From Oligoflexia bacterium (lineage in GTDB: Bacteria; Bdellovibrionota; Bdellovibrionia; Bdellovibrionales; UBA1609): 6,210 nt of DNA. The stretch is taken from NCBI GenBank assembly GCA_026914095.1, contig JAPPIY010000133.1, positions 1 through 6,210 on the forward strand, written 5' to 3'. The translations under genes and the position numbers were made by a program. Shown here one piece after another: positions 1-5,255 of this stretch. The notes beneath the pieces are model-generated. The model worked only from the letters and a program-made list of their open reading frames with translations, was not told the origin of the DNA and ran no database searches. Numbering within the stretch: the stretch's first letter is position 1; each line of letters begins with the position of its first letter.

Positions 1-828
1 AACGCCATCTATCCAACCAGTTATCATGGATTTTTGAGCGGATTCTTTTAAAAAGCTAAGCCTCACATGCGCTTTTTGATCTTGGGTGGAAAAATAAATG
101 GAATTTGGTTTTCCCAACTCTTTCCACATTTTTTTTGTATAAGGATTATCTTTATTGAAAATCCAAACTGCTTTTGGACTGCTGAGATAAATATCCCGCT
201 TTTCTTGAGCAACAGATTCTAAGGTTTTCAAACCCTCTAAATGAGAGGGAGCCACCATTGTAACAAGGCTGACAGAGGGCTGGCACAGCCGAGTTAAAAA
301 AGCAATTTCGCCAGGAGCGTTTGTCCCTATCTCCTGAACTAAAAAAGAAGATTTTTGGGTTACATTTAAAAGAGACAAGGGAACGCCAATAAAGTTATTA
401 TAGCTTTTAGGGCTTGCAAAAACAGAAAAATCAGAAAGCAAAGTCTGTGTGAAAGAGCAAACCGCGCTTTTTCCATTGCTTCCTGTAACAGCAAGGACTT
501 TTATGTCCAAAGCCTTTAGCCATGACTGAGCTAAGTTTTGGAGAGCCTTTACAGTGTCGGGAACCAGGGCTACAGTGACTTCTTTATTTTTTAAAACAGA
601 CTGCGCTCTTTTCTCATCACTAACGACAAAAGCCTTAGCCCCTTTATCCAGGGCTTGAAGCAAAAAATCATGTCCATCAAAGTTTTTCCCTTTAATAGCA
701 AAAAACACGGTGCCTTTTACCTCTTTTCTGGAATCGAGACTCACTCCAGAAAAAACAGTTGGAATCGCTTGAAGTTTATTTGCTGGCAAAGCTTGAAGTA
801 AAAAATCAGTTTTCAATAAGCTGGACAC
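1..828 (-). CDS. murF: UDP-N-acetylmuramoyl-tripeptide--D-alanyl-D-alanine ligase (MurF), 5' part
   Basis: Cytoplasmic ATP-dependent ligase that adds D-Ala-D-Ala to UDP-MurNAc-tripeptide, the last step of UDP-MurNAc-pentapeptide synthesis. Counting from the GTG at 828, 276 codons are visible with no stop, and the C-terminus lies beyond base 1; E. coli MurF is about 450 residues. Seen in order: N-terminal substrate domain with DSR at 32-34, FFAIKG at 42-47 and FDGHDF at 50-55; P-loop TGSNGKS at 115-121; NNFIGVPL at 144-151; EIGTNAPGEI at 166-175; HLEG at 196-199. All sit in the order of the MurF family. The P-loop has Ser where Mur ligases usually have Thr (GKS for GKT), a conservative change. 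The start is uncertain. GTG 828 has no clear Shine-Dalgarno sequence. A TTG at 816-814 would give MKTDFLLQAL, a typical MurF beginning, and would overlap the TGA of the upstream small ORF as TTGA, which suggests translational coupling. Identity is near certain; the start is not. Confidence 0.95.
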   Translation of the reverse strand, partial: MSSLLKTDFLLQALPANKLQAIPTVFSGVSLDSRKEVKGTVFFAIKGKNFDGHDFLLQALDKGAKAFVVSDEKRAQSVLKNKEVTVALVPDTVKALQNLAQSWLKALDIKVLAVTGSNGKSAVCSFTQTLLSDFSVFASPKSYNNFIGVPLSLLNVTQKSSFLVQEIGTNAPGEIAFLTRLCQPSVSLVTMVAPSHLEGLKTLESVAQEKRDIYLSSPKAVWIFNKDNPYTKKMWKELGKPNSIYFSTQDQKAHVRLSFLKESAQKSMITGWIDGV

Positions 829-929
829 TGTTTTTTTATTTTTAAAGCTTTAAAATATTTTGTCAATATCTTGATAATCTGTTTTTTTAATATTGCCGCG
901 CTGAATCCATGTAAAACAAATTTTTTCAT
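813..929 (-). CDS. possible 38-residue cationic small protein overlapping the murF start
   Basis: Not a family I recognise. An ATG at 929-927 opens 38 codons ending with TGA at 815-813. A Shine-Dalgarno-like AAGGA (complement at 934-938) lies 4 nt upstream, better than anything seen before murF itself. The product starts MKKFVLHGFSAAI, contains 10 Lys and no Asp or Glu, and its middle (residues 13-33) alternates hydrophobic and Lys residues at 3-4 residue spacing (KKQIIKILTKYFKALK), as in a cationic amphipathic helix. It ends in KKQCPAY. The ORF overlaps the longest murF frame by 16 nt, or by 4 nt (TTGA) if murF starts at the TTG at 816. It could therefore be a leader that couples translation to murF, or a membrane-active peptide. 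Against it: poly-A stretches in AT-rich DNA give Lys codons by chance, and no homologue can be checked here. Confidence 0.4.
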   Translation of the reverse strand: MKKFVLHGFSAAILKKQIIKILTKYFKALKIKKQCPAY

Positions 930-1013
930 GCTGTCCTTTTCATCCTATAAAAATAGAAGCTATTGAAGTATCTGCATAGAGTTTCAAAACCGAAAAATGG
1001 GATTGAAAAAAAA

Positions 1014-1092
1014 TTAGATGAAATTTAATTGCTTTGCAAAGCTGGACAAGCGATTGGAGTAAATAACATTTCCTCCCGCCTTTAACTCTATG
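1014..1092 (-). pseudogene. third, highly decayed copy of the metallopeptidase C-terminal region
   Basis: Reading from 1092 down to the TAA at 1016-1014 gives IELKAGGNVIYSNRLSSFAK followed by QLNFI. This matches VELKLGGEVIYTNHLSSFAE, residues 641-660 of the intact 719-residue protein, and also the second copy, with which it shares NRLSSFA. At DNA level about 41 of 53 bases match the second copy (1036-1088 against 1953-2005), by hand alignment. Homology stops on both sides: an in-frame TAA lies six codons upstream and the LREGG continuation is missing. Bases about 1087-1109 also resemble the segment encoding SSVPIT of the other copies (TATGG.AAC.GAAGACA), which normally lies on the other side of the SSFA segment. 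The remnant therefore looks rearranged as well as truncated. It marks a former third repeat unit just downstream of the second lipoprotein gene. Confidence 0.75.
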
Positions 1093-1136
1093 GAACGGAA
1101 GACAGCTTATTGAATCTATTATTGAGAAAGAGCTAT

Positions 1137-1715
1137 TTATTCTATGCCAAAGCCTTCTCCCATATAACAGATCTTGTAAAAAAACCTCTGTCTAAATTCT
1201 TCGGGAGTAAGGATTCTTCTTTCTGCTAATACCTTTAAATGTTTCCCTTCATCATCTACAAGAATAGCTTTTATCTTCACTCCCTCTGTATGGTAAGGAA
1301 CAGAAGAAAAAATTGTAACTTTTGTTTTTATGTCTGGAAAATGTATAATCCTTTCGTTAAACTCACTGATAAGCCCTTCTCCACCTACAGGAAGCCCCTC
1401 GCTAACGAGTTTGCCAGTTTTATTGTACAACTTAAACCTTAAAGGAACAATACTCTCACTGGTGAAAGAACTGCTTTTTGTATAACAATATTTATCTTTA
1501 TTTTCTTTCTCAAATTGAAAACTTTTATTGTTTTTTGTTAAAGTATATTTTCCATAAATCCTTATTTCTTTTGGAAGGTTTATTTCTGGTTTGTAAGGGT
1601 CTTCTTCAGGTAGAATGTCTATAAATTCTGAGGGGTCTGCTATGGAATATTCCTTTTTACAAGAAATAAGAAATACTGAACTTAAAATGAAAAGTATATC
1701 AAAAACAATCCTCAT
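1137..1715 (-). CDS. predicted lipoprotein, second paralogue
   Basis: Family not recognised. The N-terminus MRIVFDILFILSSVFLISC is a lipoprotein signal peptide with lipobox LISC; Cys19 should be lipidated. Lys follows the Cys rather than Asp, which by the E. coli rule would favour outer-membrane sorting. The mature part is a charged soluble domain beginning KKEYSIADPSEF. It has two further Cys (in KYCY and ICY, about residues 77 and 183) that are conserved in the paralogue at 2174-2773 and could form a disulfide. The frame can be extended to an ATG at 1721, but aligning the DNA with the paralogue places its only ATG against the ATG at 1715, so 1715 is preferred; GGTAAG lies 8 nt before it. 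The first ~65 and last ~50 residues are close to the paralogue, while the middle (about 75-140) is divergent. It lies 50 nt after the truncated metallopeptidase copy. Role unknown; a partner or modulator of the exported peptidase is conceivable. Confidence 0.85.
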   Translation of the reverse strand: MRIVFDILFILSSVFLISCKKEYSIADPSEFIDILPEEDPYKPEINLPKEIRIYGKYTLTKNNKSFQFEKENKDKYCYTKSSSFTSESIVPLRFKLYNKTGKLVSEGLPVGGEGLISEFNERIIHFPDIKTKVTIFSSVPYHTEGVKIKAILVDDEGKHLKVLAERRILTPEEFRQRFFYKICYMGEGFGIE

Positions 1716-1765
1716 CCTCATATCTTACCATATATTTTTCATTTTTTTCAATAAAGTTTTTTTTA

Positions 1766-2130
1766 TTATTCTGGTTTTTGTAATTTTCTTGAAAATAGCG
1801 CTCTTTCCTTAGAACCATTCATCGTTTGCTTTATAACAATTTCATAATCCGCATTTTCTCCATACTTTAAAGGCAAAGAAATTGTTATGGGAACAGAAGA
1901 CAATTTATAGGCCTTATGATTTTCTCCTCCTTCTCTTAAAAACTCTATCTCCGCAAAACTGGACAAACGATTGGTATAAATAAGCTCTCCCTCCAGCTTT
2001 AACTCAACTTGAATATCCCCCTCTTCAAAAGAAGGACTTAGCAAACCGCCTTCTTTATGAACCTCTATTTTAGGATCATAAAGAAACATCTCTTCTTCTG
2101 GTTTTGAGCTTTTTAAATAAATGCCAGATA
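1766..2130 (-). pseudogene. truncated second copy of the metallopeptidase gene (C-terminal domain only)
   Basis: This open frame encodes about 120 residues equivalent to residues about 601-719 of the intact exported protein at 2829-4988, from SGIYLKSSKPEEE to the end. From FLYDPK onward about 80% of residues are identical, with one extra codon (KYGENADY against KYGKTDY). Homology begins at about 2130. An in-frame TAA lies just upstream at 2140-2138, so there is no signal peptide and no zinc-binding domain. The only internal ATG, at 2089, arises from a Lys-to-Met change within EEEKFLY and is unlikely to be an evolved start. The frame is otherwise unbroken, which suggests a recent duplication or some retained function, perhaps as a donor for gene conversion. 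It is most simply a by-product of a tandem duplication whose breakpoint fell inside the peptidase gene. Confidence 0.8.
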
Positions 2131-2173
2131 GATACTTTTAAGCAAAAGTTGTGTGGCTAAGAAAGAATATTAT

Positions 2174-2773
2174 TTATTCTATGCCGAAACCAACTTGTCT
2201 ATAACAGTCTTGATAAAAAAACCTCTGTCTAAACTCTTCAGGAGGGAGGATTCCTCTTTCTGCCAGCGCCTTTAAATCTTTCCCTGTATCATCTACAAGG
2301 ACAGCCTTTATCTTTACCCCGTCTTTATGATAGGGGACATAAGTCCAAACTTTAGCTGTATTCACTTTTATTTCCTCCGGATATTCTTTTATTTTTTCCT
2401 CAAATTCTACAATAAATTCTCTTCCGTTGTTATTCGTAAAAGGCATTCTTTCATGAAGCAATTTATTGTCTTTATTATACAATCTGAATCGTATAGAAAC
2501 AAGGTCTTCATCAGAGGGATAACTGTAGGTTTTCATTTTATAGCAATACCAATCTTGGTCTTCACTTTCAAATTGAAAACTATTATTGTTTCTTGTGAAA
2601 GTATATTTTCCATAAATTTTTATTTCTTTTGGAAGATTTGTTTCTGGTTTGTAAGGGTCTTCTTCATGGGGAACATCTATAGGTTCTGAAGGGTCTGGGA
2701 TAGCATATTCTTTTTCACAAGAAATAAGAAATACAGAACAGAAAATAAGAAGTATATTAAAAAAAGGCTTCAT
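2174..2773 (-). CDS. predicted lipoprotein, first paralogue
   Basis: Family not recognised; 199 residues. The N-terminus MKPFFNILLIFCSVFLISC is a lipoprotein signal peptide with lipobox L16-I-S-C19. Glu at +2 does not match the Asp inner-membrane retention signal of E. coli. The mature domain starts EKEYAIPDPSEP, and IKIYGKYTFTRNNNSFQFE (51-69) and VPYHKDGVKIKAVLVDD (146-162) have the alternating pattern of beta strands. Cys77 and Cys190 are shared with the paralogue at 1137-1715. The protein ends RQRFFYQDCYRQVGFGIE, nearly the same as the paralogue's end. The gene starts 55 nt after the stop of the exported metallopeptidase-like gene with no terminator visible between them, so co-transcription is likely. 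The Shine-Dalgarno sequence is weak (GTAAGA directly before the ATG). Export and lipidation are well supported; function is not. It may act with the peptidase, since the two were duplicated together. Confidence 0.87.
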   Translation of the reverse strand: MKPFFNILLIFCSVFLISCEKEYAIPDPSEPIDVPHEEDPYKPETNLPKEIKIYGKYTFTRNNNSFQFESEDQDWYCYKMKTYSYPSDEDLVSIRFRLYNKDNKLLHERMPFTNNNGREFIVEFEEKIKEYPEEIKVNTAKVWTYVPYHKDGVKIKAVLVDDTGKDLKALAERGILPPEEFRQRFFYQDCYRQVGFGIE

Positions 2774-2828
2774 TCTTACATCTTAATTAGGGTTTTTTAT
2801 GTTTTTCAATAAAAATTTTCTATAATTG

Positions 2829-4988
2829 TTATTCTGCTCTTTGTAATTTCCTTGAAAATAGCGCTCTTTCCTTAGAGCCATTTATCATTTGCTTTATGAC
2901 AACTTCATAATCAGTTTTTCCATATTTTAAAGGCAGAGAAACTGTTATGGGAACAGAAGACAGTTTATGGGTTTTATGATTTCCTCCCCCTTCCCTTAAA
3001 AATTCTATCTCTGCAAAACTAGATAAGTGATTGGTATAAATAACTTCTCCCCCTAGCTTTAACTCAACTTGAATATCCCCCTCTTCAACAAAAGGAGTAA
3101 GCTGTCCGCCCTCCTTGTGAATTTCTATTTTAGGCTCATAAAGAAACTTCTCTTCCTCTGGTTTTGAGCTTTTTAAATAAATACCGGAAATAATAACAAT
3201 AGGATCCTTTTTAACAGCTCTGTCCCTTGACACAGCCTTGTCTTTGCTCAAGGGACTATTTAAAATAGTTGGAGCTAATCGTCTGTTGTCTTCCTTAAGC
3301 AAATAAACAAATATCTTTTGAAAAGTCTCTCTGTCTATCCATTTCTGGTTGATAGGAATATCCCCTTCATGCATAATGCTAAGTAAATCTAGTTCAATCT
3401 TTCCGAATTTAAGACTTCTTTTCATTTCATAATCAGGACATTCTTTCTCTGTTTGATATTTAAAATCCCTGCATTTTTGTTTTTCATCATAAAATTCTCT
3501 GCCCCTTTGTCCTAAACTATGACCTAACTCATGGGACAAGGTGCTGTGTTTATAGCGATCCTCTCTAACAAATATGACATCAGAACTCCCCCCGCTTTTT
3601 GAAGAAGTCCATTCAAACACCCCTAAAAACTTTGTTTTAGCTGAATATTTCTGCCTATGAAGCACAAAACCATAGGTTGAAACAGCTTCCTCCACTTCTT
3701 TTTTATCAAAAGAGTTGGCGCGATGAAAAGGAAGGTAATCCATTGGAATGATCGCCACCATCTTATTTTCTACCCCTCCTTTTTTTATCCTCTGCCTCTC
3801 AAGCTCGTTAATATCTTCTAAAATTCCTATCGACTCTGAGTATTTGCTAGGCCCATACAGCCTAACAGGAGCATTGTCACAATGCCCTTCTAAATCAATT
3901 ATGTCACGATAAGCGCGAAAAGCGCCTCTTGCTAAAGGAAGCATTTCTGGCAAATAGCCTTTAACCTCATCTGAAAACTTAAAGTTTTCCACAGCCCTTC
4001 TGCTGACAGAACCATAAGGCCAATAAGGAAGATCTTGCGCTCGACTCACATTGTAAGCCTCCTCATAAGTTCTAGGTTTTCCTATTTTATATAAAGGATA
4101 CTCATTTAGCGGCTTGCAGTTTCTATTGTTGATTTTTGCGAATCTTAAATCCAGCGTTTTTGTCTCCCAAACCGTCACTTTAAAAGAGTTTTTATCATAG
4201 CAGACAGGATCCCTATCAGGTATTAAATAAATCCACACTGTAGCGCTTCCCACTCCGTCTAAAAGCTCATCCGCTCTCATTGGCAAATCAATGGGGAAAT
4301 CCGTTTGATTGCCTCTTATATCTTCTTCAAAATACAATTTATCATTCACAAAAGCTTTTAAACGGCCAGACCTTCTTCTCAAACCCCTTATGTCAACAAA
4401 CACAGTCGCTGGCTTCCTTCTCACCAAATCATATTCCCCGTAGGGCAAACCCTGATGATCTTCGTATTGCTCTTGAAGAGGCTCTATTTGAGGAGCTTCA
4501 ACACTTTGAAAAACAACAGCCTTTTCTATCCATGGGGCATTTCTGCATCTATTTCTTCCAGCCTGAGCCAGAGTCTCCCTTTGCCCCTCATCCGCTTGGG
4601 CTGTTTTTATCTGAGATGAAACCTCTTTTTGGACAGCTTGAACTGCCTTGTCAGAAATAGCTTTTTCTTCTATTGGGAAAACTTTGAGGCTTTCTATTAC
4701 TGATGGAGGCGGGCTGATAACCTCAAATGAAGAATGCCAATCTTTCCACATCTCCGCTGAAAAGCCGGCGGATTGAGAGCTTTCTTCACTTTTTATTAAA
4801 GACTTTGCCTCTGAAAACTCAGACTTCTCCTCTAAACAGCGCTTGTCTTTTGCGCAGTCAGAGCTTTGATTGCCCACTGCTAAAGCCGAGCTTGAAAAAA
4901 AACTGAATGACGAAACAAAAACCACTAGAATCATAGAACATAAAGACTCTCCCAGACAGAGCTTAAAAAATGAATCTTCAATAAACAC
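2829..4988 (-). CDS. exported metzincin-like metallopeptidase, 719 residues
   Basis: Probably a zinc peptidase acting outside the cytoplasm; no named family is certain. The GTG start is supported by AGGTGA 7 nt upstream. An ATG at codon 19 is an alternative that would give a more typical signal peptide. Residues 19-37 are hydrophobic (MILVVFVSSF to SSSALA), with a likely signal peptidase I site after Ala37. Residues 38-150 are charged and low in complexity, as in a linker. Residues about 190-285 look like a beta domain (VFVDIRG, VWIYLIP). HELGHSLGQRG at 486-496 fits HExxHxxGxx, and LSIMHEG at 536-542 resembles the metzincin Met-turn. The usual third zinc ligand after HExxHxxG is not obvious: Gly is at 496, and REFYDE follows. 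Residues about 600-719 form a C-terminal domain that is duplicated downstream. The mature protein has eight Cys (45, 51, 148, 263, 291, 370, 506, 517), an even number compatible with disulfides. It is the first gene of the accessory block after murE. Confidence 0.85.
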   Translation of the reverse strand: MFIEDSFFKLCLGESLCSMILVVFVSSFSFFSSSALAVGNQSSDCAKDKRCLEEKSEFSEAKSLIKSEESSQSAGFSAEMWKDWHSSFEVISPPPSVIESLKVFPIEEKAISDKAVQAVQKEVSSQIKTAQADEGQRETLAQAGRNRCRNAPWIEKAVVFQSVEAPQIEPLQEQYEDHQGLPYGEYDLVRRKPATVFVDIRGLRRRSGRLKAFVNDKLYFEEDIRGNQTDFPIDLPMRADELLDGVGSATVWIYLIPDRDPVCYDKNSFKVTVWETKTLDLRFAKINNRNCKPLNEYPLYKIGKPRTYEEAYNVSRAQDLPYWPYGSVSRRAVENFKFSDEVKGYLPEMLPLARGAFRAYRDIIDLEGHCDNAPVRLYGPSKYSESIGILEDINELERQRIKKGGVENKMVAIIPMDYLPFHRANSFDKKEVEEAVSTYGFVLHRQKYSAKTKFLGVFEWTSSKSGGSSDVIFVREDRYKHSTLSHELGHSLGQRGREFYDEKQKCRDFKYQTEKECPDYEMKRSLKFGKIELDLLSIMHEGDIPINQKWIDRETFQKIFVYLLKEDNRRLAPTILNSPLSKDKAVSRDRAVKKDPIVIISGIYLKSSKPEEEKFLYEPKIEIHKEGGQLTPFVEEGDIQVELKLGGEVIYTNHLSSFAEIEFLREGGGNHKTHKLSSVPITVSLPLKYGKTDYEVVIKQMINGSKERALFSRKLQRAE

Positions 4989-4990
4989 TG

Positions 4991-5003
4991 TTAGGTCACC
5001 TAA
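4991..5003 (-). promoter_or_regulatory. 13-bp palindrome containing the Shine-Dalgarno sequence of the peptidase gene
   Basis: TTAGGTCACCTAA is a perfect 6-bp inverted repeat around one central base. On the coding strand it reads TTAGGTGACCTAA, and its AGGTGA (complement at 4996-5001) matches the anti-Shine-Dalgarno end of 16S rRNA and lies 7 nt before the GTG at 4988. This decides for the GTG start. The symmetry could be a small operator, or simply an accident of the ribosome binding site; no regulator is identified. Confidence 0.5.
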
Positions 5004-5066
5004 AATAAAGTTGGTGTTGAGTCAAGAATAAAAAGGATAAAACTCTACACTTTACTCTGGAACTAG

Positions 5067-5154
5067 TATAAATAGGGGTTTCCCGCCCTGCTTTCGCGAG
5101 GGCAGGCTTTCGCGGGAAGGACTATCATCTGAGTTTTCAAACCCTATCAGTATA
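5067..5154. repeat. intergenic palindromic repeat element, copy 1
   Basis: An element of about 88 bp in the murE-peptidase gap. Its ends are imperfect inverted repeats (TATAAATAGGGGTTT at the left, AAACCCTATCAGTATA at the right). The centre is a GC-rich hairpin between TTTCCCGC (5079-5086) and GCGGGAA (5112-5118), with an inner CTGC/GCAG pair and a repeated GCTTTCGCG. Its minus-strand start, TATACTGATAGGGTTTGAAA, closely matches that of the element inside murE (TATACCGATCGGGTTTGAAA), so the two are copies of one family in the same orientation. It may fold in mRNA, but there is no T-run to make it a standard terminator. No other feature is seen in the 267-base gap besides the palindrome at 4991-5003. 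Confidence 0.8.
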
Positions 5155-5255
5155 AAACAACAAAGAGTGGAAAGTATTTCCCGCTAAAAAATTAAATCCA
5201 CAGTTGAAACAATAAAGATACCGCTATTGGTAGAAATTAAGTTAATGAATATTTG

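Larger units (their letters stand above)
1014..3190 (-). repeat. tandem array of peptidase-3'-end plus lipoprotein units
   Basis: Three directly repeated units of decreasing integrity are visible. Unit 1 runs from about 3190 to 2174 (end of the intact peptidase gene plus the first lipoprotein gene). Unit 2 runs from about 2130 to 1137 (peptidase C-terminal fragment plus the second lipoprotein gene). Unit 3 is the remnant at 1092-1014. The offset between units 1 and 2 is about 1060 bases in the peptidase part and 1037 at the lipoprotein stops, reflecting small indels. Shared landmarks include GGTTTTGAGCTTTTTAAATA at 3160-3179 and 2100-2119. The spacers between the peptidase part and the lipoprotein start (50-55 nt, AT-rich) are also similar. 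The arrangement fits unequal recombination with a breakpoint inside the peptidase gene. Unit limits are judged by eye. Confidence 0.85.

Noticed and set aside
930..1013. Possible promoter (TTGAAA near 990 with AT-rich boxes) for the small ORF and murF
   Set aside because: Only the -35-like hexamer is recognisable; the sequence at 17-18 nt spacing (AATAGC/ATAGCT) is a poor -10.
1239..1812. Two short plus-strand open frames (1239-1442 and 1615-1812)
   Set aside because: Antisense to the second lipoprotein gene and its spacer; no Shine-Dalgarno sequence or recognisable product.
1766..2089. The 107-codon frame beginning at ATG 2089 as an independent gene
   Set aside because: Homology to the intact peptidase gene continues upstream of this ATG, which replaces a Lys codon, so it is better described as part of a truncated copy.
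2327..2689. Plus-strand open frame of 120 codons rich in Phe and Ile
   Set aside because: Antisense to the first lipoprotein gene. Its hydrophobicity is what the reverse complement of Lys/Glu-rich codons gives, and the paralogous lipoprotein gene has no equivalent of the same length.
4280..4660. Plus-strand open frame of 126 codons
   Set aside because: It lies wholly inside the exported peptidase gene on the opposite strand, has no recognisable motif, and the minus-strand frame carries the signal peptide and the zinc motif.
5020..5025. TTGACT on the minus strand as a -35 box for the peptidase gene
   Set aside because: No convincing -10 hexamer lies 16-18 nt downstream; that position falls on the Shine-Dalgarno palindrome.
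5165..5180. GGAAA-TAC-TTTCC hairpin downstream of murE as a terminator
   Set aside because: The stem is only 5 bp, AT-rich, and not followed by a run of T on the coding strand.
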